Of a stretch of 64,000 nucleotides of DNA, positions 1 to 9,090 are shown piece after piece. Source of the stretch: Sporosarcina sp. D27 (GTDB taxonomy: Bacteria; Bacillota; Bacilli; Bacillales_A; Planococcaceae). Positions within the stretch are counted from its first letter, which is position 1. Each line of letters starts with the position of its first letter. Position numbers and translations under genes: made by a program. Location: the NCBI RefSeq assembly GCF_000586555.1, contig NZ_AZUC01000013.1, positions 1 through 64,000 of the forward strand, read 5' to 3'. Under the pieces are notes generated by a model. That model saw nothing but the letters and a program-made list of their open reading frames with translations, was not told the origin of the DNA and searched no databases.

Positions 1-100
1 ACGTTTTTTATAATAGCCCCATTATGAACACATTTAATCATCTCGCAGACACAGTTCTGCCAACAGATTCTTATAATTTGAGAAAAAGAGGGAAGAGACC

Positions 101-128
101 TCAATGATTGGATACATTATGCCGAAAT
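101..128 (+). promoter_or_regulatory. SigD-like (flagellar/chemotaxis sigma) promoter upstream of cheV
   Basis: TCAA (101-104), a 16-base spacer and GCCGAAAT (121-128) resemble the SigD pattern TAAA-N15-GCCGATAT. It lies 84 bases before the cheV start, which is the expected regulon. Each element departs from consensus by one position. The rest of 1-212 shows no gene. Confidence 0.5.
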
Positions 129-212
129 AGACTAGTAGAGCCGCTTCGCACAGAACGGCGGGGCATGAGATGAACGATAAAAATTGCGACTACATGAAAA
201 GGAATGATTGCA

Positions 213-1115
213 ATGGCTTATGAAAGCGGAATACTATTAGAGAGTGGTACAAACGAACTGGAAATCGTGGAATTCGAAGTGGCTGGAAGCCGATATGGTA
301 TTAATGTCATTAAAGTGAAAGAGATTATCGTGCCGATGCCGATTACACCCATCCCTCACGCGGACCCTGCAGTAGAGGGAATCATTCAATTGCGCGGTGA
401 AATCTTGCCCGTCATTAGTATGGAACGTGTATTAGGAATGGGACCGTCTTCGAACCCACAAAATGATAAGTACATCGTTTCATCTTTCAATAAACAACAA
501 GTCGTATTCCACGTCCACAATGTGACAATGATTCACCGGATTTCATGGGATGCAATTGAGAAGCCGTCTGGTGCGTACTCGGCAGAAACCTCTCCAGTCA
601 TTGGAGTCATCAAGCTTGGCGGCGACATGATGTTGTTGCTGGATTTTGAAAAAATCGTCATGGAAATTAGTCCTGAAACAGGAATTCGCCTAGAGCAAAT
701 CAAGAAGCTAGGGAAGCGGGAACGGTCTGATAAGCGTTTACTCGTTGCTGAGGATTCTCCACTTTTACGGAAGTTGTTACAGACGACGTTATCAGAAGCG
801 GGTTATGAGCGGGTAGAGTTCTTCGAAAACGGGAAAGAAGCACTCACCTATTTGGAAAAGGTTGCAGAGACTGGTGATGTGACTGATGCAATTCAACTCG
901 TCATTACAGATATTGAAATGCCACAAATGGATGGGCATCATTTCACTAGAAGGATCCGGGAACATCAAGGTCTTGCGAAACTACCGGTGATCATCTTCTC
1001 TTCTTTAATCACAGATGAATTAAAGCACAAAGGAACAAGCGTAGGTGCAGACGTACAAATCAGCAAACCTGAAATTGCAGAGCTTGTCTTAAAGATCGAT
1101 CAATATGTGCTTTAA
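213..1115 (+). CDS. cheV: Chemotaxis coupling protein CheV (CheW-like domain + response-regulator receiver)
   Basis: CheV couples chemoreceptors to the CheA kinase and takes part in adaptation through phosphorylation of its receiver domain. An N-terminal CheW-like domain (about residues 15-155) is followed by a receiver domain (about 175-300) with the phospho-acceptor Asp in LVITDIEMPQMDG and a late Lys in ISKPE. The 300-residue length is normal for CheV. The ATG at 213 is preferred over the in-frame ATG at 204 because AAAAGGA (197-203) sits 9 bases before 213 but directly abuts 204. It is a single-gene unit with a SigD-like promoter before it and an intrinsic terminator after it. A chemoreceptor lies two genes downstream. 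Confidence 0.95.
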   Translation: MAYESGILLESGTNELEIVEFEVAGSRYGINVIKVKEIIVPMPITPIPHADPAVEGIIQLRGEILPVISMERVLGMGPSSNPQNDKYIVSSFNKQQVVFHVHNVTMIHRISWDAIEKPSGAYSAETSPVIGVIKLGGDMMLLLDFEKIVMEISPETGIRLEQIKKLGKRERSDKRLLVAEDSPLLRKLLQTTLSEAGYERVEFFENGKEALTYLEKVAETGDVTDAIQLVITDIEMPQMDGHHFTRRIREHQGLAKLPVIIFSSLITDELKHKGTSVGADVQISKPEIAELVLKIDQYVL

Positions 1116-1151
1116 AATTATTCTGCGTATATAAATTTCTATTGCAATTCA

Positions 1152-1190
1152 TGCAGTGTCGGTGGTTTACTAAACCATCGGCATTTTTTT
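1152..1190 (+). terminator. Intrinsic terminator after cheV
   Basis: Inverted repeat TGTCGGTGGTTTA / TAAACCATCGGCA around a very short loop, followed by a run of seven T. Confidence 0.85.
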
Positions 1191-1276
1191 CTTGTCTATC
1201 CGTTAAAAAAAGAGGGTAATAGAAGAAACAAGTTGGATCGAAGTTTAATAGAATACAAAAGTGGAGGTGTGGTTTG

Positions 1277-2683
1277 ATGATTACAGACTTTTTAAACTGG
1301 ATAACAGGCTCGTTTAATAATTATTTATGGTCGTACGTACTTATTGGCTTGTTGCTAGTGCTCGGATTATACTTCACCATCGGAACGAAGTTTGTTCAAT
1401 TTCGTCTCTTCGGTGAAATGTTCCGTTTGATCACTGAAAAGAAAGATAGCGAAGACGGCGTTTCGGCATTCCAAGCGTTTACAATCAGTGCAGCCTCTCG
1501 CGTAGGGACAGGAAATGTGACTGGTGTCGCTCTCGCCATTGGAATTGGTGGTCCGGGTGCGGTATTTTGGATGTGGATTATTGCGATTATTGGAATGGCA
1601 ACCGCTTTCATTGAGAGTACGTTGGCACAAGTTTATAAAGTGCGAGATGGTGATACGTTCCGAGGTGGTCCAGCGTACTATATGCAAAAGGCGTTGGGGT
1701 TAAGAGGATTAGGAATTGTTTTTGCTATATTACTGACACTATGTTTTGGTTTTATATTTAACGCAGTTCAGTCAAATACAATTAGTCAGTCGTTCTCGGA
1801 TGTGTTTAGCGTTCCGGATTGGGCTGTAGGAATTGTTCTTGTTATGTTAACAGCAATCATCATATTTGGCGGTGTCAAAAGGATTGTAAAAGTAACTCAA
1901 GCGATTGTGCCTATAATGGCCACATTATATATTATTGTAGCTTTGTATATTGTCATTGTGAATATTACTGAAATTCCTGCAATGATTACTTTGATTGTTG
2001 AGCATGCATTCGGCATCAAGGAAATGGTAGGTGGAGGTGTCGGAGCTGCGATCATGCAAGGTGTTCGTCGTGGGTTGTTCTCAAACGAAGCAGGTATGGG
2101 GAGTGTTCCGAATGCTGCCGCGACGGCAAGTGTGACGCACCCTGCAAAACAGGGGCTCGTTCAAAGCCTTGGAGTGTTCTTTGACACGATTATTATTTGT
2201 TCAGCGACAGCATTCATTATTCTACTTGCTGGTCTTTATGATAAAGGCGAGGCAGATGGAATCTTGTTGACTCAAGCTTCTATGGCGGAGCACGTGGGTT
2301 CTTGGGCACCTTATTTCGTAGCAATTGCAATTTTGTTCTTTGCATTCAGTTCAATAATTGGAAACTACTATTATGGGGAAACAAATATTGAATTCATCAA
2401 TGCGAATAAGGTTTGGATGACGGTGTATCGTCTCGCTGTATTGGGTATGGTCATGTTCGGAGCAATGGCGAAAGTACAGACTGTATGGGATCTTGCTGAT
2501 GTCTTCATGGGTCTGATGGCTGTATTGAACCTCATTGTTATTGCAATCTTGAGTCGAATTGCTTTCAAAGTATTGGATGACTTTACTATTCAGCGTCGAA
2601 AAGGGTTGAATCCTAAGTTCCAAGCAAAATCGATTCCAGGTTTAAAGGGAACTGAATGCTGGGGCGAAGAGCAGCCGAAGTAA
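1277..2683 (+). CDS. Alanine/glycine:cation symporter (AGCS) family transporter
   Basis: Integral membrane symporter that takes up alanine, glycine or a related small amino acid with Na+ (or H+). The 468-residue protein has about 10-11 hydrophobic segments and the family signature region around GNVTGVALAIGIGGPGAVFW, followed by FIESTLAQVYKVRDG and FRGGPAYYMQ. The conserved GLFSNEAGMGSVPNAAA segment lies mid-protein. The ATG at 1277 is chosen over the immediately preceding TTG (1274) because GGAGGT (1263-1268) gives 8 bases of spacing. It is a monocistronic unit between two terminators. The exact substrate cannot be read from sequence; glutamine is transported by some relatives. Confidence 0.92.
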   Translation: MITDFLNWITGSFNNYLWSYVLIGLLLVLGLYFTIGTKFVQFRLFGEMFRLITEKKDSEDGVSAFQAFTISAASRVGTGNVTGVALAIGIGGPGAVFWMWIIAIIGMATAFIESTLAQVYKVRDGDTFRGGPAYYMQKALGLRGLGIVFAILLTLCFGFIFNAVQSNTISQSFSDVFSVPDWAVGIVLVMLTAIIIFGGVKRIVKVTQAIVPIMATLYIIVALYIVIVNITEIPAMITLIVEHAFGIKEMVGGGVGAAIMQGVRRGLFSNEAGMGSVPNAAATASVTHPAKQGLVQSLGVFFDTIIICSATAFIILLAGLYDKGEADGILLTQASMAEHVGSWAPYFVAIAILFFAFSSIIGNYYYGETNIEFINANKVWMTVYRLAVLGMVMFGAMAKVQTVWDLADVFMGLMAVLNLIVIAILSRIAFKVLDDFTIQRRKGLNPKFQAKSIPGLKGTECWGEEQPK

Positions 2684-2701
2684 CTTTAATTTATGATTAG
2701 A

Positions 2702-2744
2702 CAAAAAGAGTCACTGGATGGTTCAATAGTCCAGTGACTTTTTT
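2702..2744 (+). terminator. Intrinsic terminator after the AGCS transporter
   Basis: AAAGAGTCACTGGA pairs with TCCAGTGACTTTTTT (2730-2744), loop about 11 bases, ending in a T run. Confidence 0.9.
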
Positions 2745-2827
2745 GTGTCTTTTAGTCTAAAACGCACACCTCTTCTATATCTTCAGGTATACTACTTAAA
2801 TGTTAAAGTATAGAAGGGGTGTATGTA

Positions 2828-4945
2828 ATGAAGAAGTCTAAAAGTATCGTCTTTAAACTCTCCACACTCATAATAGGGGTGTTTTTCCTGTTATTTGCGC
2901 TTTATGCATTAGGAACTTTGATTTATACACATAGCATAACCGTAAATGATGCTGAGGAAATTGCAACAACGGAAACAGAACGAGTTGCACTGAAGTTAAG
3001 TGAACAATTTAAGCAAACTGATGAATCGTTAAGTACGACTAAAAGAGTATTGGAAACGATGAATTCGAATTCGAAATTAGATGCATCTGATGTTTTGTCA
3101 GTTCTTCAAGCGAATTTAGAAGGAAATCCGAATGCAGTTAGTATGAGTGCTGTATTTGAAAAAGGTGTTCTTTCTACCGACGGGTTATCAGAGTCTAACC
3201 AGAAACTCATAGACTCGGAAGGAAGATTCATTCCTTATTTGTTGAAAACCAAAGATGGAATTCAGATAAACTCTGCAATTGGCTATGAGGAGTCGGGTGG
3301 AGGAGACTGGTATTTAAATCCAAAGTCTGATAAGAAATCATATTTCCAAGAACCGATACCATATGACGTAAACGGGAAAAATGTGAGTTTCACTGCATTA
3401 TCTGTGCCAGTAGTTTCGAAAAATGGTGATTTCTCAGGTGTTATTAGTACGAATATGTCTCTAGACTTTCTATCGGAGTTAACAAAAGAGATTGCACCTG
3501 AAGGCGGATATGCTGCTGTCATATCTGACGATGGAGTTCTTATCCAAAATAGTTTGAAAGAGCAACTGAACAATTCGAATATGAAGGATGCCATCGATTG
3601 GCAGCCAGTGAAAGAAAAATTAACGGAAGGAAAAACAGATTCACTATATGTGGATTCGAAAACATATAACGAAAAGGCATTCAACGTCTTTGCTCCGATT
3701 TCATTGAATGGGTTTGATCAGACATGGTCCGTCCAAACAGTTTTACCAAGGACAGTAATCGTTGCTCCTTTTGCACGTATTGTGATCTTTACGTTAATTG
3801 CAACTGCAGTTATGGTGGTATTAATTGGCCTCGTTACAGCATTTTTTGTATACCGCCATATTCACCCACTGACACGTGTTCAAAAATCAATGGAAATGGC
3901 GGCTTCAGGAGATTTGAGGGAACAAGTAGATGTGAGCAAGCTGAAACAAGACGAAATTGGCTCTGTTGCCACTTCATACAACCATATGCTTAGTCAAACA
4001 AATGAAGCGCTTGTGGAAGTATTGTCGGCTTCTTCGCGACTTACGGATTCATCCGCACAGGTAAACCATGCTTTTGAAGAAATCGTTGCGTCCAGTCAAG
4101 AGGTCTCTGTTGCGACCGAAGAGATTGCTCAAGGGGCTTCCAAGCAATCTGAAGACACGGAAGAGACGAGCCACCGCATGGGCGACCTCGCAGAACAGAT
4201 TACTGCGATTTCCATACTATCTGAAAATATGGATGGCTTATCACGTCAAACAGTGGCGTCTACGCAAAACGGACTTGCAGAAGTCGATCGGTTACGCGAA
4301 CAAAATGAGTTAGCGAACCATATGAACGAACAAGTGGAACAGCAAATGACAGCCTTAACTGACAAAATTTCAGGCATTAACCAAGTGATTACATCCATAC
4401 AGGATATTACGGCTCAAACGAACTTGCTTGCACTTAACGCGAGTATTGAAGCAGCACGTGCAGGTGAGCATGGAAAAGGCTTTGCCGTAGTGGCTGAAGA
4501 AGTACGTAAACTTGCCGAGCAATCGAGCAGCGAAACAGGAACAATCCAACAGACCGTACAAGAAATTCTTGATCAGTCGAAAGCTACTGTTGACGTGATT
4601 GCTCAAAACACGAAATCAATGAAGACTCAGAGTGAATCTGTCGCGAGTACAGAAAAGTCGTTTGCACTCAATGCACAACTAACAGATGAAATGAACAAAT
4701 CAATCGCGGAGCTCTCAGCGAATTTATCGGAAATGATTTCACATAAAAATCAGGCCGTACTTGCAATTCAAAGTGTATCTGCAGTTTCAGAAGAGACAGC
4801 GGCATCTGCAGAACAGGTGAGTGCTTCTTCAGTGGCCCAGCAACAAGAACTTGAACGTGTTGCTGATTCTGTGCAACAAATGACACGCATTGCGAGTGAA
4901 CTTCAAGATGTTGTCGAACGGTTTGAATTAGCGAAACAAGAATAA
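2828..4945 (+). CDS. Methyl-accepting chemotaxis protein (Cache-type sensor, HAMP, MCP signalling domain)
   Basis: Transmembrane chemoreceptor signalling to CheA/CheW/CheV. Order: cytoplasmic Lys-rich tip and TM1 (about residues 8-32), an extracellular sensor of about 280 residues with Cache-like composition, TM2 (about 314-338), HAMP (about 340-390), then a long coiled-coil signalling domain. The conserved hairpin tip reads [20 protein letters not shown] near residue 525, followed by [16 protein letters not shown]. The track-length start GTG (2819) is rejected for the ATG at 2828, which follows GAAGGGG at good spacing. The ligand is unknown. It is monocistronic, with a terminator following. 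Confidence 0.93.
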   Translation: MKKSKSIVFKLSTLIIGVFFLLFALYALGTLIYTHSITVNDAEEIATTETERVALKLSEQFKQTDESLSTTKRVLETMNSNSKLDASDVLSVLQANLEGNPNAVSMSAVFEKGVLSTDGLSESNQKLIDSEGRFIPYLLKTKDGIQINSAIGYEESGGGDWYLNPKSDKKSYFQEPIPYDVNGKNVSFTALSVPVVSKNGDFSGVISTNMSLDFLSELTKEIAPEGGYAAVISDDGVLIQNSLKEQLNNSNMKDAIDWQPVKEKLTEGKTDSLYVDSKTYNEKAFNVFAPISLNGFDQTWSVQTVLPRTVIVAPFARIVIFTLIATAVMVVLIGLVTAFFVYRHIHPLTRVQKSMEMAASGDLREQVDVSKLKQDEIGSVATSYNHMLSQTNEALVEVLSASSRLTDSSAQVNHAFEEIVASSQEVSVATEEIAQGASKQSEDTEETSHRMGDLAEQITAISILSENMDGLSRQTVASTQNGLAEVDRLREQNELANHMNEQVEQQMTALTDKISGINQVITSIQDITAQTNLLALNASIEAARAGEHGKGFAVVAEEVRKLAEQSSSETGTIQQTVQEILDQSKATVDVIAQNTKSMKTQSESVASTEKSFALNAQLTDEMNKSIAELSANLSEMISHKNQAVLAIQSVSAVSEETAASAEQVSASSVAQQQELERVADSVQQMTRIASELQDVVERFELAKQE

Positions 4946-4967
4946 GCATAGTTGGTAGTTAACAATT

Positions 4968-5010
4968 AAAACAGAGGATGAGATTGCAAAATTTCTCCTC
5001 TGTTTTAAAT
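4968..5010 (+). terminator. Intrinsic terminator after the chemoreceptor gene
   Basis: AAAACAGAGGA (4968-4978) pairs with TCCTCTGTTTT (4996-5006). The A-tract/T-tract stem ends could allow action on either strand. Confidence 0.85.
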
Positions 5011-5215
5011 TTGTCATGCATGAAAATGCATCTATCTGATATGCCGAATAGGAAGAAAAGAGCAAGGATTTTGTTTCTAATAATTTGGAGCGGTGCGAGT
5101 AACTGTCCTAACTCAATGTGTGATAAACTAGTCTTTCGAGAGAAAATCCCGGGTGCAAAACACTTATAGGCGACAAAAGAAAATTAACGTCACTTTTTGC
5201 CTATTTACTGTTTGG
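5011..5215. other. Gene-free stretch between chemoreceptor terminator and nrd control region
   Basis: No convincing coding region. A small hairpin ATGCAT-GAAA-ATGCAT lies near 5018. I recognise no riboswitch or sRNA. The rest up to 5375 is the nrdE control region and leader. Confidence 0.4.
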
Positions 5216-5263
5216 ACACAAGATGTTAGGGTAGATATTGAATATAAACACTATATATAGTGC
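5216..5263 (+). promoter_or_regulatory. Pair of NrdR boxes controlling the nrdE operon
   Basis: Box 2 (5248-5263) contains the perfect palindrome CACTATATATAGTG and matches the NrdR consensus acaCwAtATaTwGtgt. Box 1 (5216-5231, ACACAAGATGTTAGGG) is weaker, about 11 of 16 matches. Their centres are 32 bp apart, three helical turns, as is usual for paired NrdR boxes. A possible -35 TTGGAC (5212-5217) would put the boxes over the core promoter. NrdR is the ATP/dATP-sensing repressor of ribonucleotide reductase genes. A strong leader hairpin (about 5286-5310, AAAGGC...GCCTTT) follows before nrdE. Confidence 0.88.
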
Positions 5264-5375
5264 TGATGCCGAAATGCCGTCATAAAGGCTTTCGCAGGAA
5301 ACGCCTTTGAATCGCGTTTTCTCAGCTCTTTTTTAATTGCTAAAATATGAGAGAAATTGAAAGGAGACGGTCGAT

Positions 5376-7598
5376 ATGACATTAACCCGTGAAACGAATG
5401 ATACAACACGCGTGCTTGAAACTTTGCAGGAGGAATTTGGTGCAGAACGAATTGCTCCACTTACAGAAGCGAGTGACAAATGGTTTGCAAAACATCCAGG
5501 AGGAGCACTCGCTGAGTGGACAAATGCAATGGTTCTTGAAACGTTGAGTCTGATTGACGAAGCATCTAGTTACTGGACGTTCGTTGCAGCACGCCTATAC
5601 TTGCAAAAATTGTATGCAGATCAGCAGCAACTACGCGGGAAAGCTGTCTATTCAAACTTTGCGGGTCATGTTGCGTCTCTCGTTAAACAAGGTCTTTATA
5701 CGGAAGACTTGACGAAAAACTATACAACAGACGAATTGACAGCAATCGGAGCTCTTATTCAACCTGAACGGGACAAGCTGTTTACATACATCGGCTTGAA
5801 AACACTGATGGACCGCTACGCAGCTGTCAACTACTCAAAGGTTCCTGTTGAGTTGCCACAAGAACGTTGGCTCGTGATTGCGATGACGCTTATGCAGCGC
5901 GAGACAGAGGATCGCATTGGAAAAATCGCTGAAGCGTATTGGGCGATGAGCAATTTGTACATGACAGTTGCTACACCGACACTTTCGAATGCAGGAAAAC
6001 CACACGGACAGCTTTCTAGCTGTTTCATTGACACAGTAGACGATTCCTTGACTGGGATTTACAACAGCAACACGGATATCGCAAACCTGTCGAAATACGG
6101 AGGCGGTATCGGCGTCTATATGGGGAAAGTACGCTCACGTGGGTCGTCCATTCGTGGATTCAAAGGGGCTTCAAGCGGAGTTCTTCCTTGGATCAAACAA
6201 CTGAACAATACAGCAGTTAGCGTAGATCAGCTCGGACAACGTCAGGGCGCAGTAGCGGTCTATCTGGACGTTTGGCATAAAGATATTTTCACATTCCTGG
6301 ATCTTAAATTGAACAACGGTGACGAGCGTCTTCGCGCACATGATATTTTCACAGGCGTATGTTTGCCGGATCTATTCATGGAAGCTGTAGATGCACGTGC
6401 AGATTGGCACTTGTTTGACCCACACGAAGTTCGTACGGTAATGGGGTATTCACTAGAAGACTCCTACGACGAAACGAAGGGTGCGGGGACATTCCGAGAG
6501 CGCTATGAAGCGTGTGTGAATCATCCTGAAATTTCAAGAGATTCCGTCCCAGCAATCGAAATCATGAAACGCATCATGCGCAGCCAGCTTGAAACGGGCA
6601 CACCTTATATGTTCTATCGTGATGAAGTAAACCGTGCAAACCCGAATAAGCACGCAGGTATCGTGTATTCAAGTAACTTATGTTCAGAAATCATGCAAAA
6701 CATGAGTGCCACTGAATTTGAGTCGGTCACATTGGAAGATGATATCGTTGTGACTCGATCGAAACCAGGCGACTTCGTAGTTTGTAACTTGTCGTCCGTC
6801 AACTTAGGTAAAGCAGTTCCTGCAGGTGTATTAGAGCGCTTGATCCCAATTCAAGTTCGTATGCTCGATAACGTAATCGATTTGAATAAGATTCCGGTTG
6901 TCCAAGCGCAGCGTACAAACAGTCGCTACCGTGGAATTGGACTTGGAACATTCGGATGGCATCATCTTCTGGCACTTGAAGGAATTCAGTGGGAGTCAGA
7001 CGAAGCGGTTGAATTTGCAGATCGCCTGTATGAACAAATTGCGTACTTGACGATTCGTTCTTCTATGGAAATCGCTGGCGAAAAGGGAGCGTATCCATTG
7101 TTCGAAGGATCCGATTGGGAAACAGGTGCGTACTTCGACAAACGCGAATATGTTTCAGACGAATGGAACGAGCTACGTAAAAACGTTGCGGAAACAGGAA
7201 TTCGTAATGGTTATCTGATGGCAGTTGCACCGAACAGTTCAACATCCGTCATCGCAGGTTCTACAGCATCAATCGACCCTGTGTTCAAACCGTTCTACCA
7301 TGAAGAGAAGAAAGACTATAAATTGCCGGTCATTGCACCGGACTTGAACCACAATACGTATGATGTTTACCGTCGTTCTGCATATATTGTCGATCAGCGT
7401 TGGTCGATTAAGCAAAACGCTGCGCGCCAGCGTCATATTGACCAGTCAATTTCATTTAACTTCTATGTACCGAATAATATCCGTGCTTCTGTTCTGCTTA
7501 ACCTGCACTTGCAAGCTTGGAAATCGGGAATGAAAACAACGTATTATACTCGTTCAACAGCTTCAGAAATCGAGGAGTGCGAATGGTGTCATTCTTAA
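5376..7598 (+). CDS. nrdE: Class I ribonucleoside-diphosphate reductase, large (catalytic) subunit
   Basis: Reduces NDPs to dNDPs using a thiyl radical generated by the small subunit. Visible motifs: SSCFIDTVDDSLTGIY with the first active-site Cys, SKYGGGIGVYMGKVR, NLCSEI with the radical Cys, VVCNLSSVNLGK with the second redox Cys, and PNSSTSVIAGSTASIDP. The C-terminal tail ends ECEWCHS, a CxxC pair for external reduction. The start is clear: AAAGGAGACGG before ATG 5376. At 740 residues it carries no obvious long N-terminal ATP cone, so allosteric activity control may be absent. It is the first gene of a three-gene operon under the NrdR boxes and overlaps the next gene by 16 bases. I call it nrdE from the operon type; an nrdA-type label is possible. 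Confidence 0.93.
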   Translation: MTLTRETNDTTRVLETLQEEFGAERIAPLTEASDKWFAKHPGGALAEWTNAMVLETLSLIDEASSYWTFVAARLYLQKLYADQQQLRGKAVYSNFAGHVASLVKQGLYTEDLTKNYTTDELTAIGALIQPERDKLFTYIGLKTLMDRYAAVNYSKVPVELPQERWLVIAMTLMQRETEDRIGKIAEAYWAMSNLYMTVATPTLSNAGKPHGQLSSCFIDTVDDSLTGIYNSNTDIANLSKYGGGIGVYMGKVRSRGSSIRGFKGASSGVLPWIKQLNNTAVSVDQLGQRQGAVAVYLDVWHKDIFTFLDLKLNNGDERLRAHDIFTGVCLPDLFMEAVDARADWHLFDPHEVRTVMGYSLEDSYDETKGAGTFRERYEACVNHPEISRDSVPAIEIMKRIMRSQLETGTPYMFYRDEVNRANPNKHAGIVYSSNLCSEIMQNMSATEFESVTLEDDIVVTRSKPGDFVVCNLSSVNLGKAVPAGVLERLIPIQVRMLDNVIDLNKIPVVQAQRTNSRYRGIGLGTFGWHHLLALEGIQWESDEAVEFADRLYEQIAYLTIRSSMEIAGEKGAYPLFEGSDWETGAYFDKREYVSDEWNELRKNVAETGIRNGYLMAVAPNSSTSVIAGSTASIDPVFKPFYHEEKKDYKLPVIAPDLNHNTYDVYRRSAYIVDQRWSIKQNAARQRHIDQSISFNFYVPNNIRASVLLNLHLQAWKSGMKTTYYTRSTASEIEECEWCHS

Positions 7599-8032
7599 TT
7601 GCCTATGCTTCTTGGAGCGGCAATACTGCAGAAACTGCGGAGTTGATAGAAAAGGCATTAGTGGCAGGCGGTGCATCCGTTCAGATGCATCGCATAGGCA
7701 TTGGTCCCGTACCGGATTATCGAGATTTTGACGCGATGATCGTCGGGTCATTTACATGGGACCAAGGCTCAACGCCTGATGAAGTGAAAGATTTCGTACT
7801 GGATGTCGGCGTGAAGCCGGATCATGTGTACGTATTTGGAACGGGTGATACACAATTCGGTGGCGATGAGCTGTTTTGCAAAGCTGCCGTGAAATTAGCC
7901 CGTTTTTATAACTCGGCGCTCGAGCCGCTGAAAATTGAACAAAGCCCGCGTGGCGCGCAAGAAATCCGCGTGACAAACTGGGCAGAGGGAGTGCTAGACC
8001 ATTGGAGACACTTACACGAGTTAACGTACTAA
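7583..8032 (+). CDS. Short-chain flavodoxin (NrdI position in the RNR operon)
   Basis: A 149-residue flavodoxin-like FMN electron carrier. It has the phosphate-binding loop ASWSGNT near the N-terminus, the mid-protein FMN loop GSFTWDQGSTPDE and the second loop FGTGDTQFGG. It resembles classical short flavodoxins more than the usual NrdI family of about 120-135 residues. The position between nrdE and nrdF, with overlaps of 16 and 31 bases, suggests it serves the NrdI role: electrons or oxidant for activation of the metal-radical cofactor of NrdF. The ATG at 7583 (GAGGAG at 7572-7577) is chosen over the upstream-extended frame, which overlaps nrdE deeply. Partnership with NrdF is inferred from context only. 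Confidence 0.85.
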   Translation: MVSFLIAYASWSGNTAETAELIEKALVAGGASVQMHRIGIGPVPDYRDFDAMIVGSFTWDQGSTPDEVKDFVLDVGVKPDHVYVFGTGDTQFGGDELFCKAAVKLARFYNSALEPLKIEQSPRGAQEIRVTNWAEGVLDHWRHLHELTY

Positions 8033-9039
8033 ATCCAACAAATCCAAACAAAGCAACAGCAATATTCGGTGGGGAAGCGAGTGGTATCCTAAACTGGAAC
8101 AACTTAGCACATCCACATTTCTATACATTGCGTCAAAGAATCCGTTCATTGTTCTGGACAGCAAACGAAGTAGATATGACACAAGACGTGAAGCAGTTCG
8201 GGAATCTTTCAAAAGCGGAACGGGATGCATTTTTGAAGATTATCGGTTTACTAGCAACATTGGATGGTCCGCAAACTGTTATCGCAATGAAGATTGCTGA
8301 CTTTGCGACGGATCCATCTGTTAAGTCGATTATGGCAACAATCGCCGACCAGGAAAGCGAGCATAACCATAGCTATGCCTATGTATTGTCTTCAGTGACA
8401 ACGTATGACAAGCAAGTGGAATCGTTTGAAATGGGACGGTCAGACGAAGTGTTAATGAAGAGAAACGAACGCATCGTTGAAATTTACAACGAATTTGCAA
8501 CGAACCCGACAATTGAAACAGTATTGAAAGCAATGGTCTATACGACATTACTAGAAGGTCTGTTTTTCTACAGTGGTTTTGCATTCTTCTATAACATGGC
8601 GCGTCACCAAAAAATGGTGGGTACATCAACGATGATTTCGTACATCAACCGTGACGAGTTACAACACGGAAAAGCAATCAGTGATATCTTCCGCGCAGCA
8701 CTTGCGGAGAATCCTGAGTACAACACAGAAGAATTTACAGAATGGATCTACGACCAGTTCCGTCATTCTGTAGAGCAGGAAACGATTTGGAGCCGCTACG
8801 TGCTTGCTGATATTGACGGCATCGACTTGGATGAAATGGACGGCTATGTCAAATACCGTGCCAACAAAATGCTTCGCATGCTCGGACTCAGTGAAATCTA
8901 TCCTGAATTCATCGACAATCCCATGAAGTGGATCCGTGCTTATACGGACAATTTCGATGGAACAAAAACAGACTTCTTCGAACAAACTTCTCGTCAATAC
9001 GTGAAAACGAGTGATTTAAACGGATTCGACGATCTATAA
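8002..9039 (+). CDS. nrdF: Class I ribonucleotide reductase, small (radical-generating) subunit
   Basis: The ferritin-like R2 subunit houses the dimetal centre and radical. Metal ligands are visible in order: Asp in LATLDGPQT, Glu/His in QESEHNHSY, Glu in TLLEGLFFYSGF, and Glu/His in NRDELQH. The Tyr of NHSYAYV is in the position of the radical tyrosine, so this is a metal-dependent Tyr-radical type and not the ligand-less class Ie. The conserved N-terminus IFGGEASGILNWNN forces a start upstream of the first Met. The only good candidate is TTG 8002, inside the flavodoxin gene, so start certainty is moderate. The sequence is noticeably different from the B. subtilis NrdF that I remember. Confidence 0.9.
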   Translation: METLTRVNVLNPTNPNKATAIFGGEASGILNWNNLAHPHFYTLRQRIRSLFWTANEVDMTQDVKQFGNLSKAERDAFLKIIGLLATLDGPQTVIAMKIADFATDPSVKSIMATIADQESEHNHSYAYVLSSVTTYDKQVESFEMGRSDEVLMKRNERIVEIYNEFATNPTIETVLKAMVYTTLLEGLFFYSGFAFFYNMARHQKMVGTSTMISYINRDELQHGKAISDIFRAALAENPEYNTEEFTEWIYDQFRHSVEQETIWSRYVLADIDGIDLDEMDGYVKYRANKMLRMLGLSEIYPEFIDNPMKWIRAYTDNFDGTKTDFFEQTSRQYVKTSDLNGFDDL

Positions 9040-9046
9040 ATACTGG

Positions 9047-9090
9047 AAAAGCCAAGTGTTCAGCATATTGCTGATCGCTTGGCTTTTTTT
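9047..9090 (+). terminator. Intrinsic terminator after nrdF
   Basis: AAAAGCCAAG pairs with CTTGGCTTTT. The loop contains a second small inverted repeat (CAGCA-TAT-TGCTG), and a T run follows. Confidence 0.92.

Noticed and set aside
4978..5169. 63-codon open frame after the chemoreceptor
   Set aside because: It starts in the terminator hairpin and has no SD or family features.
8002..9039. Class Ie (metal-free DOPA radical) ribonucleotide reductase
   Set aside because: All six metal ligands and the radical Tyr are visible, so a metal-dependent enzyme is more likely.
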